DNA of 64,000 bases from Costus lasius. Taxonomy: Eukaryota; Streptophyta; Magnoliopsida; Zingiberales; Costaceae. Below the pieces are notes generated by a model. The model was not told the origin of the DNA. It saw only the letters and a list, made by a program, of their open reading frames with translations, and ran no database searches. Made by a program: the position numbers and the translations under genes. Location: positions 126,372,499 through 126,436,498 of the forward strand of contig CM050446.2 in the NCBI GenBank assembly GCA_027563935.2, written 5' to 3'. Shown piece after piece: positions 34,005 to 45,416 of this stretch (position 1 is its first letter; every line of letters starts with the position of its first letter).

Positions 34005-35251
34005 TGTCACGCCCCGATCGGATCTGCCCTAAATTAGCCCTAAACTGGTGCCTTAGGGTTATCCGACGGAACACCACAGCGTGAACGCCCTAAGGTTTCC
34101 GGATAAAATTCTTCCCCAAAATAGAAACCCTAACTCCCTGATTAAATTTTATCTCCAATTTACAAGGTTGCTCAGAAATGCTAACCCTAATTTAGGAAAT
34201 CAAACCCTAAAATGAGAATTATACCTCTAATCAATGTTTTGGATCAAAGTCAACAAAAAACCCGCCAGTCAACGCCGCCGCGCCACTTGCGATTGAAATC
34301 CTGCCTGGCTGACGTCAGCCCTTCAAAATTCGCTGCATGGGAAATTTGTCGTCGTTTCCGATTTTGACGTCGATGTCATCTCGTTTAGAATGCCCGAAAC
34401 GTTTGAAAGTCACCGCTTCGAGTTGGCTTCGTCTTCGACCTGCGGACGCCAACCGAGCATCATTCACTCGCCGTTCGTCTTCGTGCGTCATCGGCTGGAC
34501 GGAGCATACCGACAAGGGAAGAAGACGCCTCTTAGGTTTCAGCCTCTCATCGCCGATCCTGCAGCCGCTTGCTGCCATAAATCGCCACCGCCGTGAGGAA
34601 GAACCGAGGAAGGAGATAAGGTAAAGAAGAAAGCTTTATTCCCTTAGAAAGCTTACAGCGTCCCTCAAAGCCAACGACCCCCCATCACCGGTGCCCCTCT
34701 CCCTCCCTCGCCGGCGATGTCGGTCACAATCACTCCTTATTCTCTCGCTCGAAGTTCCTCACACGCTGTCAATCGATCGCTCAGCCCCTGATGGCCTTCC
34801 TCTCTTCACTCGCAGGTGGAGCTCCCCTCAGCTTCGTTCTGATGAAGATAGTCCTCTGGAGATGGAGTCGATCCCCTTTTATCAAGCAGCCGCCGCCTCT
34901 GCTATTCCTAGCGTCGGCCCGCTTCTTCCACTAGTGAAGACGATGCCACCTCCATGCTCTGCTCAGATCGCGTCTCCCCCACGCCGCCATCCGCTTTGCT
35001 CGCCAAGGTCCACGTCTTCTGGTGAGCTCGAACGCTTGCCCGCCACCGAGCTTCGCGAAGATGAAGCCGCGTCCGAGTCTCCCAACAAGCTCGCGTCCGC
35101 ACGGCTGTGTGCCAAGTTCTGGTCAACATAGCATGTTGACCGGGCAATTTCCCTCCATGGGCGAGTTTTGTTTCTACCATCATGGCTTGGGCTTGGGCCA
35201 CCTTCCGGCCTAGTGGGCTTTGGGCTGAACCGGCCTGAACCAGGCCTGACA
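34005..35251 (-). repeat. 5' LTR of the gag-only element
   Basis: Pairs with 31372-32627 and is bounded by the primer site on its left and the CCTAT duplication on its right. Confidence 0.85.
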
Positions 35252-35452
35252 CCTATCAATATTTAGTTGGTTCCTTCAACTTACCTACTCTTAGGTCATG
35301 TATCCTAAAAGAAAAAATGGGAATGATACAAAAGAAAATTAAACTAATAGTAATTTTAATTAAGAATTATATAAATATTTAGCATGTAACTATTCATATT
35401 TTTATTAATTTCTTAATTATATTTGATTGTAAAAAAGTCGTTCGCAAAATAA

Positions 35453-35750
35453 TGGAGGACGAGGAGGACGGATTTGAAACGGCATACTCCGAGGACGAAG
35501 CGGGAGACACGGAGTGGCGTGCCCCTCGTACCGAGCAAAGTCTCCAATAGGACTGACGTGATCCTTCCAAAGTTCCTCTGTGCACGCGCGACTTCAAGTT
35601 GAAGGATGCCTACGAGATGGCAGTTCTGCGGTGGCGCAAGGAATCCAGAATCGACGCAATCCTGGAGGAGTCATCCTTAGGACCAGAAATTGCCTTAGCT
35701 TGCTACATGGACGGTATTGACCGTGAGGGTCAGCCGGTCTGGTACAAAAG
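35453..35750 (+). pseudogene. Patellin (Sec14-GOLD) 5' fragment, first copy
   Basis: A truncated duplicate of the exon at 36231-36744. It has the same leader GATTGTAAAAAAGTCGTTCGCA, the same acidic start (MEDEEDGFET, Y-SEDE), and patellin CRAL-TRIO-N sequence in a shifted frame (ARDFKLKDAYEM, RWRKESRIDAILEESSLGPE). It stops after DGIDREGQPVWY and passes into unrelated DNA. It is separated from the second copy by about 440 bp resembling Athila-type LTR sequence. Confidence 0.75.
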
Positions 35751-35759
35751 GATGATAAT

Positions 35760-36180
35760 ATGAGGAAGAAATACAAACTAATCCCCTTGGCGCCGTTCTT
35801 TTGTTTGTCCTTTTTGGAGAGCCAAATTGACCCCTCTTTTTGCCTCAAACTGGTTCTTTTATCCATAGGAAGGTGTCCTTTGAGATTCCCCATGAAATCC
35901 CCAAGAAACCCTTGAAATTCCATGCGAAATGAGACAAAAATCAGGTTTAGCAGACTCTTTCATGGCCTGGCCCTGAAATATGTCATGGTCGTGATGTGTT
36001 TTGTAGTATTCTGGAAAATTAATCACTGTTGTGATGTATATCATGGCTATGATAATGGTCATGACTAGGTTGTGAAGTCTTCTGTAAATTTTTGACATGA
36101 CAATCATGAACATAAAGCTGATCACGGTGAGGCTATATTTGTGTGGATGAAAAAGTTATTAAGATTCTTTTCAAACTCTT
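35760..36180. repeat. Degenerate LTR fragment between patellin exon copies
   Basis: Contains ATCATGGCTATGATAATGGTCATGACTAGG, then TTGTGAAGTCTTCTGTAAATTTT. These match the inverted modules of LTR fragment Y (13620-13690). Probably a decayed LTR insertion. Confidence 0.4.
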
Positions 36181-37507
36181 ATGTGTGAAGATCATTATTG
36201 TTTGATTGTAAAAAAGTCGTTCGCAGAATAATGGAGGATGAGGACGGATATGAAACGGTGTACTCCGAGGACGAAGTGGGAGACACAGAGTGGCATGGCC
36301 CTTGTACCGAGCAAAGTCTCTGATAGGACCGACATGATCCTTCTAAAGTTCCTCTGCGCGCGTGACTTCAAGGTGAAGGACACCTACGAGATGCTGTCGG
36401 CAGTTCTGCGGTGGCGCAAGGAATCCAGAATCGACGCAATCTTGGAGGAGTCGTCCCTAGGACCGGAACTCGCCTCGGCTTGCTATATGGACGGTATTGA
36501 CCGCAAGGGTCACCCAGTTTGCTACAATGTGCCAGGCCTATTCCAGGACGAGGCGCTCTACCACAAGACATTTGGGTCAGAGGAGGGTCGGGAGAGGTTC
36601 ACGAGGTGGAGATTGCAGCTGATGGAGAAGGGCATCAAGAGGCTCGACTTTAAGCCTAGGGGCGCCGCTTCGCTTTTGCATATCTGCAACCTCAAAAGCT
36701 CGCCTAGCCCGTCGAAGAAGGAGCTTCAGACTGTCATGAAGCAGGTGGTGTTAAATCAATTAATATGGACCACACATATATTAATTAATAATTGTATTAA
36801 AGTGATCGATTAAGAAATTAATTGTTACGAGTAAATTATCAAGAAAAGTTTTCTCTACTTCCCCTATATATATAGGTGAACCCATCAAGAAGACTATGAC
36901 ATTAATTTTTCTGAGTCTGAAAACACAAAGCTCATGGAAGACAATGACATATTCCTTTTCTCAACTTTAAAATTTTACTATATATTCTTCACATACGCTT
37001 CTACTACAGTTCTTCTTTTTTTTAATGCATTAATATAAATTATAATGTTATGATTTAATTATAATCTTTAGTGGATCCTATAAATGGTGTAGCAGTTCCA
37101 GGATAACTATCCTTGAATAGCAGCTGTTGTTAACTTTGTGATCACAAAAACGACTCACTTTTTATTTTCTTTCTTGCAATTATATCCCCTCCTCACCATT
37201 TCTACTTCCTGATTGCATGTGCAGATATTCGTCAACGTTCCTTTCTGGTACTACGCCTTCAACGCTGTGATCTCCCCTTTCTTGACTCAGAGAACCAAAA
37301 GAAAGTTCGTCTTTGCTTGTCCTTCAAAAGTTCTAGAGACGCTTCTCGAGTAAGTCCTCCTCCCTCATGAAAATCAAATCTGATATAACAAGTTATCAGA
37401 TTTCCTTCACACTCTGACACAACCTCGTCTTCTTTGTTCAAATACATTCCCGCTGAATCTATCCATCAGATATGGTGGTATGAAGCGCGACAATGACACC
37501 GAGTTCT

Positions 37508-37720
37508 CGTTGAGGCCGAAAGACACAAGCAAGGGAACAATAATATTGAAGAGGAAATAACTCATAGCAACCTTTCATTAAGTAAACCAAACAAATATAT
37601 AATACATCAAAATGATAAAATTAAACTATCCTAATAAAGCATTTACTAAAATAAGAGATGTGCTACGTGGAGCAGTTGCCATGTTAACATGTAGGCAAAG
37701 TCATGTTTACTATTTTGACA
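37508..37720 (-). repeat. 3' LTR of copia element 2
   Basis: Matches 55319-55533 throughout (GGCCGAAAGACA, then GTGCTACGTGGAGCA, then AACATGTAGGCAAAGTCAT). Differences are largely C/T transitions, as expected for ageing methylated repeats. Confidence 0.9.
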
Positions 37721-37727
37721 TCCCCCC

Positions 37728-38153
37728 TTAAACATGAATTCTAGCTAATCCTAGCTTAGCTCTGAGTCTTGCAAAATCTTCGAACTTCAAAGGCTTGGTG
37801 AGTATATCTGCAACTTGATCTTTAGACTTGATATATTTGAGCTCGACCTCTTTCTTGTTGATGCATTCTCTTATAAAATGGAACATCGTATCAATGTGTT
37901 TGCTTCTATCATGAAATATAGGATTCTTTCCTAAAGCAATAGCTGAGGTGTTATCCACATAAACTTCAGTAGCTTCATCTTGAGATATGTGCATCATCTT
38001 CAGTAAATTTCTTAGCCATATAGCATGACAAACACATGCAATAGCAGCTACATACTCTGCTTCACATGTTGAGAGTGTTACAATGGCTTGCTTCTTCGAG
38101 CTCCAAGTGAATGTTGTATCTCCAAAGCTGAATAAATATCCAGTGGTGCTCTT
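37728..38153 (-). pseudogene. Copia RNase H domain (element 2)
   Basis: Encodes the RNase H end with EVYVDNTSAIALGKNP, then FHDRSKHIDTMFHFIRE, then KDQVADILTKPL and a natural stop at 37728. The upstream part to 38153, with STCEAEYVA-like sequence, is separated by a stop. It belongs to the same polyprotein as the reverse transcriptase next to it. Confidence 0.85.
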
Positions 38154-39280
38154 TCAATCATCAATGTCTCCTCCCCAATCACTATCACTATAGCCAACAA
38201 GTTTGAACTTCGAGGAGGGTGTGTAGAACAAGCCAAAATCTAGAGTGCCTTTAATATAACGCAGAATTCGTTTTGTAGCTTTCAAATGAGTCAAGGTTGG
38301 TGACTCCATAAAACGACTTAAGAGTCTAACTCCATAAAGTATATCAGGTCTTGTATTGGTTAAGTATCTCAAATTTCTGACAAGCCTTCGGTACATTATT
38401 GGATCAACTTTTTCAGCATCATCAAACCTTGACAACTTTATTGCATGATCTACAGGTGTAGTGATGGATTGACAGTTCATTATATTTGACTCTTCTAAGA
38501 TCTTTATTGTGTATGTCTTCTGAGACATGAAGATGCCTTCACTAGATTGATTTACTTCAATTCCAAGATAGTAAGACATCTGACCGATATCTGTCATTTC
38601 AAATTCTGCAGTAATCTCCCTTTTAAATTCATCAAACATTGCTGCGTTGTTACCTGTGAAGAGCAAATCATCAACATACAGGCACACTACTAGTATATCA
38701 CCATTCTTCTTTATCTTTACATAAAGGTCATACTCATGTGGACTCTTTATGAAGTCCTTCATCTTAAAATATTCATCGATTCGTGAATACCAAGCCTTTG
38801 GTGCTTTCTTTAAACCATACAAAACCTTCTTCAACTTGAGGACTTTGTTTTCTTCTCCTTCAGCAACATAGCCTGGAGGTTGCTCAATATATACTTTTTC
38901 TTCCAGATAGCCATTCAGAAAGGCAGATTTAACGTCCATCTGACAAATTTTCTAATTATTTTGAGCTGCCAATGCCACAATCATCCTGACTGTTTCGATT
39001 CGAGCGACAGGTGCAAAAATTTTATTATAGTCAATCTCGTACTGTTGACTATAACCTTTAGCTACAAGTCAAGCTTTAAATTTCTCAACTTCTCCTCTTT
39101 CATTTTTCTTGACTTTATACACCCATTTAACACCAATGACCTTCTTATTTTTGGGAAGATCCACCAAGTCCCAAGTATCATTCTTATGTATGGATTTAAT
39201 CTCAGCATCCATAGTATTTTTCCATCGTTAATCCTGCATGGCATCTTCAAAATCTGCGGGTTCCGAACCTGCAAATAGAC
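38154..39280 (-). pseudogene. Copia reverse transcriptase (element 2)
   Basis: An open stretch of 261 residues (38939-38154) covers MDVKSAFLNGYLEE, the KKVLYGLKKAPKAWY block, the catalytic YVDD box, and the connection to RNase H (YRRLVRNLRYL.NTRPDI). The N-terminal palm (WKNTMDAEIKSI, then WVYKVK, then APVARIETVR) continues to about 39280 with two stops. The protein is close to intact but could not be made whole from this copy. Confidence 0.88.
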
Positions 39281-39452
39281 AATATAATGAAATATTTTTA
39301 GTTTCTATATAAATGTCTGAAAGTCTCCTCATCTTCGTGGGCCTTGTGGATTTGCTTGAATGGATGATTTCAAACTCAGTAGACCTTGTGGATGAACTTA
39401 GAGGGCTAGAGTCATCATGTGCATGTTCTGGTGTGGTAGATGGTGTAAAAGT

Positions 39453-39815
39453 CTACTCAGACACATCATTTCGATAAGAATTATCAGGAAATAGAGGAAT
39501 AAAATTGTAATCATTTTCCTGATTTTTCCATTTCCAGCATGCTTCTTCATCTACTTTCACATCCCTACTAATCACAATTTTTCTGTTTTCTGAATTGAAT
39601 AACCTGTAGCCTTTGGATTTTTGATCATACCCAATAAAAACAAATTTCTTACTTTTGTCATCCAGTTTATGTCTGAGCTCATCAGCAACATGTGAATAGG
39701 CGACACTGCTAAAAACTCTTAAGTGATGGAGAGATGGTTTTCTACCAGACCACACCTCTTGAGGTGTAACTTTTTGCAAACTCCTTGTAGGACATCTGTT
39801 GCAAAGATAAACTGA
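39453..39815 (-). pseudogene. Copia integrase C-terminal part (element 2), downstream of insertion
   Basis: Encodes CSVYLCNRCPTRSL, P-EVWSGRKPSLHHLRVF, and KKFVFIGYDQKSKGYRLFN, the typical copia integrase C-terminal region. It continues the integrase at 49341-50270: the codons join at the GCAAG duplication (AVAC and CSVYL on the two sides) once the Athila-like element is removed. Confidence 0.85.
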
Positions 39816-39820
39816 GCAAG

Positions 39821-41360
39821 TGATACCTCGCATTTATATAGAGTTTTCGAGTATATTTTTGCTGGTATTCAGTGAGAATCGGGGTATTTTTATCTTGTTT
39901 GTTCAGTTTTTGTGCTTATCTCTCAATTTGCTTCGGAATCTTTACCATTTCTTGTTTTCAATGATTTTTAGGTTAAATCACCCTATTCTGTCACTTATTT
40001 GACGATTCTGAGGTTACCAAGTGATTCGGAAGGCGAAAACAAGTCAGCACACCAAATTTTAGCTTGATCGGAGTCTTCCATGAGTTTCACGGGTGACCCA
40101 GTGATGAAAACCGCACCCGAGGAACTCTCTAGAGGCAGCCAGCTTCGCAAGACAGCCTTTCCACATAAACTTCCTCGGGGGACCTAGTGATGAAAACCTC
40201 ACCCGAGGAACTTTTTGTAAGCAGCGCAGTTGTAACTCAGTTTCTCCACAGTATCTTCCATGGGGCACCCAGCGACGCAAATCTCGCCCCGTGGAACTTG
40301 CGCAGCTTTCTTCGGCCGCTGTGTGACCCCCTGCACTAAAAAGGGCATAACTTATCCATTTCTTAATGGATTTGGGCGAAATCGGTGCCGTTGGATCCGT
40401 AATTTGAAGAGGCATCTGATGGATAGGATTGGCTAGGTTTTCAACAGAAAGAAATAGGGCGAAAAGAGGAAAAATTGGGACGGCGTAAGGAGCGGACTTC
40501 TTGTTCTTGGTGTGGCGGTGACTGGCGATCAGGGAGGAGACGATTTGGGGGAGGTGACCAGCATCCTTAGAGGCTTCTATCTGGATTGACAGTGAAGGAG
40601 AAGGGCTATCTTTGAGTTTGGATTTGATTCTAACCCTTTTTCCCCTTCTTCCTGATGTACTTTCTTGAAATATCTTTGTGTAAAACCATGATAATTATAG
40701 CTTAAACTTTTTAGTCGGAGATCAGGGTGTAGCCCTCTCTTAGATTTCTGGATTGTGATGATCAAAAATATTTCTAATATTATATTTTGGCATCTATTTG
40801 ATTCCTTGGAGATTTATATGTATGTTATTTTGAATTAATCACTCAAATGACATTAGAGTAATGTATGAAGAATCACTATTACAGACATTCCTTGGAGCGA
40901 TCGTGTAGGGTTTGTAGTGAGAGCTAGGATCCTACACGAAGAAAAGGCCACGGTTGCTCGAATCCATCTATGCTATAGTTGCGCGTTGAGAGGTGGCTAC
41001 TATACTAGATGTGGGTTATTGTCATGCGCTGAGAAGCGGTGATTTCTTTCTAGGCATTTTTCTTTAGATCATGAGAGGTAATTATCAGATATTTATCGTA
41101 CATCCTTTAATTTAATTGAGGGGCGAACCCATGATCTCCGATGTCTTTTAATCATTGTCAATCGTCTTTCGTCGTACATCATTAGAATTTTCTTAGATTA
41201 CTGCTTGTTATTTCACTGATTTCCCTTAGTTCATAATATTCACCCGAACTTGATTGTTTAGCTTTTGATCGATAGAATTGTCAATACTCGATTCTCCGTC
41301 CCTGTGGGAACGATATTCTTACTGCACCGATATAGCCGTGCGCTTGCGGTGATGGCAACA
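39821..41360 (+). repeat. 5' LTR of the Athila-like element
   Basis: Starts TGATACC and ends GGCAACA. Carries three inverted-repeat modules at about 40084-40300 and ends in the CGATATTCTTACTGCACCGA motif shared with other Athila-type LTRs. Confidence 0.9.
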
Positions 41361-41562
41361 AGTTTTTGGCACCGCTGCCGGGGACGGTAGTCAATTGATA
41401 TTGATCTAATTCTAGAAATCAATAGACTAGACCTTTTATTTTCTTTTACTGCTTTTAGTTTACTTTCACTAGTTATAATCATATTATTTTTTTCTTTTCC
41501 ATTCTATACCTTGTTTTGTTAACTAGTACTCACCTCTACTGATTCCTTTTTTTTTGTTATAT

Positions 41563-43898
41563 GCAAAGAGATTTTGTACCTAGTGATCTACAGGAATTAG
41601 AATCACAAATTGAAAGGACTTATCAGTGGTTGAGGAAAGGAGGGAGGTTACAGAGAGAAGAAGTACCAATAGATATCAACCCAATACAACTTGATCCACA
41701 ATGGCTGAGGGAAACAACAACAGAGCGTTGAAGGAATTTGCAACACTGAATGCACAAGGGTGGCACACTGGCATCACACGCCCACCTATATCTGCAAATA
41801 ATTTTGAGTTGAAGCCATCACTCATAGGAATGGTACAACGACACCAATTTGGGGGATCACCGACTGAAGATCCAAACGAACACCTATCTATCTTCTTGGA
41901 GTATTGTGACACCTTGAAGATAAATGGAGTTACCAATGATGCAGTTAGGATGCGACTCTTCTCATTCTCCCTTAGAGATAGAGCAAGAAGTTGGATGCAC
42001 AGTCTCAATCCAGCGAACATAACTACTTGGGAGGAACTATCACGAGCTTTCTTAGCAAAATATTTTCCTTCCAGTAAGACAGTGCAATTAAGGAACCAAA
42101 TTACTAGCTTCACACAACGAGACGGTGAATCATTGTATGAAGCATGGGAGAGATTCAAAGAGCTGCAAAGGCTATGCCCTCACCATGACCTAGAGAGATG
42201 GGTCCTCATACACACCTTTTATAATGGACTCAGTTACAACACTAGACTTACGGTAGATGCTGCCGCAGGGGGGGGGGAAACTTATGAACAGGACCTTGGA
42301 AGAAGCCACTGAATTACTAGAAGATATGTCCATGAATCACTGCTCTTGGTTAGGAGAAAGGGGCAACACGTCTAGGGCTTTGGCACTAGGGAAGTATGAG
42401 ATAGATTCTCTTAGTAGTTTAGCAGCAAAAGTAGACTCCCTATCGAAAAAGCTTGATTCTTTTGGATTACAATCTACTGAACCTATTAATGTCGTATGTG
42501 AGATATGTGGAGTCACTGGGCATAACATGAATGAATGTCAGATTTTGATGCCTCAAGGGAATGATCCACAGACAGAACAAGTCCAAGCATTGGGAAGCTA
42601 CAATCAAAGGCCACAATTTGATCCATATTCTACTACGTACAATCCGGGATGGAGGAGCCATCCAAATTTCTCTTATAGAACAAGTCTCAATCAAACTCAG
42701 AATCAGTTTCAAAATAAGAATTTGGAATAGCCGCAGAATTACAGGGCAACTCAACCACCTGGATTCCAACCAAGGCCTTTTGCTCCACAAAGTCAACCAT
42801 CTGCTTCATAACTACCACAACCACAGAAATCTTCTTTGGAGCTAACCTTGGATAAGTTTCTCAATGCCCAAGAGAAGGGCAATGAGAATTTTGGAAACTC
42901 TATAAGTCGACTTGACTCAAGAATAGATGCTATGGAAGCTCACAACAGGATGGTGGAAAGTCAACTAGCCCACCTCACGTCCACTTACGGGAGACACCCT
43001 AGGAAACTACCATCTCAACCCGAGGCGAATCCCAGAGAGAGTTGTAATGCTATCACCATACACAGTGAGAAGCAACTTGATGAGCCTAGGATGAATTTGG
43101 ACATGGAAAAAGACCCTGGCAGTTTCTCAATCCCGTGTCAGATTGGGAACGTGAGCTTTGATCGCGCTCTATGCGACCTTGGAGCTAGTGTGAGTCTTAT
43201 ACCACTCTAAATTTGCAAGAAATTGGATCTAGGGGAATTGAAGAAGACAAGTGTCTCGTTACAACTTGCCGACCATTCGGTTCGGCACGCAGTGGGCATA
43301 TTAACGAATGTACCGATTAGAGTTGGTAAATTCATTATTCCGGTGGATTTCGTTGTGTTGGAGATGGAAGAGGATGCCCGACATCCCATAATTCTTGGCC
43401 GACCCTTCTTGGCTACAGCCGGTGCTGTAATCAACGTCAAAAATGGAAAGCTCACGTTGAATGTCGGTGAGGATGTTATTGATTTTAATATTTTTGAATG
43501 TCTAAACCGTCCTACTTTTGCAGGGACCTGCTATAGTGTAGATGTTGTGAAGAACGAGTTGGGCAGCACATGTACCATTAGCAATAACTCTGATTCTTTG
43601 GAGGAATATCTACCTGGGAGTGAAAGGGGAGAAGAGGCTGAATTTGAAGTTGATACATGCTCACAACCACCAGATACCACCCCTCTCTATAACTTGAACC
43701 CCTTGGAGTGTTTCAACCCCAAACAACCACTTACCGCGGTAAAAGATGACAAAGAGGTTGAGTTCAAACAGTTACCGCATAACCTGAGGACATTTTTGGA
43801 GGAAGGCTACAAACCCACCGTTGAAGACCAAAGCCGGCTTAACCCAAACTTAAAAGGAATGGTAAAAAAAAGGAGATTTTGAAGCTTCTGGATTATTC
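41563..43898 (+). pseudogene. Athila-type gag and protease, broken
   Basis: A short leader frame opens at 41563, and the main gag frame starts at 41701. Gag core: FGGSPTEDPNEHL, then FSLRDRARSWMHSL, then W-ELSRAFLAKYFP. A frame shift falls in a 10-G run (42268-42277). The zinc knuckle CEICGVTGHNMNEC is near 42502-42543, with stops at about 42728 and 42810. The protease follows with [11 protein letters not shown] (catalytic Asp, about 43170-43202), a stop in the next residues, and the flap-side ILGRPFLATAGA near 43390. The start of reverse transcriptase (RLNPNLKGMVKK, EILKLLD) is frame-shifted in an A run at 43864-43871 and ends at about 43898. Confidence 0.88.
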
Positions 43899-44690
43899 AG
43901 AGATCGATAGAATAGAGAAACCAGAATCTGAGCTTCCGTACATATGGAATTCTCCCACTGCACTGCGAGATTCTTTTCTTCTCCAGGACTCTGTTCTACA
44001 AAGGATTGAAGGGATACTGGAAGACTTGGATTTGCCTAAGCAATCCCATTCTAGAGATATAATTGAGAAAATTAAGTTGCTATCCAAAATTATTGTTGTA
44101 ACCGATTGGGATCAGAAAAGTTCCACCGGGAGACCACCTCCTAATGCTGGTTTTATGGTCGTGGATTCTTGGCGAGATGGCCCACAGGCAATTTCTAATT
44201 CAGATTTTAATGAATTGAAAGCTAAATACAAGACACTTGAAAGAAAGTTTTCTGATTTAGCTGAGCACAATGATATGCTGGAGCAATCCCTAGTTCAGAG
44301 AAATTGCCTTGTTCAGAAATGGGAGAAAATGCTTAATAAATTCGAGATGCCTCCACAATCGAGTATGTTGGACCCAGGGGACAGGATTGAATGGCTAGGA
44401 AATTTACTTATCGTGGTTCAGCAGGAAAGAGATGCACTGCAAATGAAGATCAAAAACATTGGGGATTCTTCTCAGATGGTCAAGGTTAATTTAGAGGAGT
44501 CATGCAAAAAGTTATCTGAAGCCTATTCAAAGGGTGAAATGATTAGATCCGAAAAAGATCTTCATTATGAGAAACTAGACAAGCTTAAATATGAAAATCT
44601 TGGACATATAGAGAAAGTTTCCTAGCATGATTTTGACAAAGACCACTTTCAGAGAGAAACAAGTGCCCTAAAGGATAAGTTGGCCGACAA
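43899..44690 (+). pseudogene. Captured host segment: plant long coiled-coil protein
   Basis: Immediately after the KLLD of the reverse transcriptase start, the frame changes to non-retroviral sequence open to 44625 and beyond one TAG (44623-44625). It is Glu/Lys/Leu-rich heptad coiled coil, with landmarks SRDIIEKIKLLSKI, DWDQKSS, NAGFMVVDSWRDG, LAEHNDMLEQSL, DRIEWLGNLL and QQERDALQMKI. From memory of plant proteins, these resemble a large family of plant coiled-coil proteins annotated as myosin-heavy-chain-related or nucleoporin-like. No introns interrupt it, which fits capture from mRNA. The exact donor is unverified. Confidence 0.65.
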
Positions 44691-44779
44691 GGTTCAAGAG
44701 AACTTGCACTTGCATAATGTGGAAAATAAGTCAGAACCTGAAGTTTTTGATTCTAGTGATGGATTGGGTGTTGTTACCC

Positions 44780-45416
44780 GCTCAGGGAAAAAGGAGAAGC
44801 CTTCATTTAAAACTTGGAAGCCTAAGATTACATCTAAAAAGAAGAATAGAAAAGAATTATTTTCCAAAGCTAATGGTGCTGGTGCATCTGACCTCTATAA
44901 TGCATATAAAGCTCCTGAGATCAAGCACAGAATTATTAGTAAGTCAGAAAATATCAATAGTCCAACCACTATCCCAAATATCATTCCAATAGATGTTGCA
45001 AATGAGGAAGTCAGGCTGAACAAAGTGGAGTTGGATGACTGGAAAAATGCAGCCGGTATCTCGACTCCAAAACCAAAACCATCAGAGAATAGACAACATG
45101 GTGTTGGAGCAACTAAGCATTATGATGGTGATGGTTTGGAAGCTACTGGTCAAAAGAAATACTCTAGAGACTCTCTTATGATGCTTGCACAGCACCCCGC
45201 TCAACTCCCAGTGGGCTTTGAAATTGGTTCAGATTTATCTAATTCACTGGCTACTATTCTTGAAGGAGGATCACCTTGTCCTGGTCCTGAACAAGGTCCT
45301 AACCATGGAGTTTTGAGAGTTTCTTGTGGGCAGATATCCAGAAAGTATGGGGAGAATTTATCAGACCTAATGCAATCCCAGTGGGACGTTCCACGTTATG
45401 ATTCTGATGGATAAAT
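44780..45416 (+). pseudogene. Captured host segment: eIF4G fragment
   Basis: Continuing in the same frame, the sequence reads like the region before the MIF4G domain of plant translation initiation factor 4G. It has KKKNRKELFSKANGAGASDLYNAYKAPE, shown here as KKNRKELFSKAN and DLYNAYKAPE, then DDWKNAAGISTPK (family: DDWEDAADISTPK), then KKYSRDSLMMLAQ..A.LPVGFEI (family: KYSRDFLL.FA..C..LP.GFEI), and ends with a stop at 45414-45416. eIF4G is the scaffold that joins cap-binding eIF4E to eIF4A and eIF3. Only this disordered linker is present; the MIF4G and MA3 domains are absent, so it is not a working factor. No introns are visible. Confidence 0.75.

Larger units (their letters stand above)
31372..35251 (-). 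mobile_element. Gag-only LTR retrotransposon (TR-GAG type), TSD CCTAT
   Basis: Two LTRs of about 1.25 kb (31372-32627 and 34005-35251) flank a 1.38-kb interior. Both start TGTCAGGCCTGG and end CGTGACA on the minus strand. The 5-bp duplication CCTAT lies at 31367-31371 and 35252-35256. Next to the right LTR is the primer site TGGTATCAGAGGAGG (initiator Met tRNA). Next to the left LTR is a GGCGGGGGAGAA polypurine tract. The interior encodes only Gag with a zinc knuckle and no polymerase. The element would therefore depend on enzymes from another gypsy element. Confidence 0.9.
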
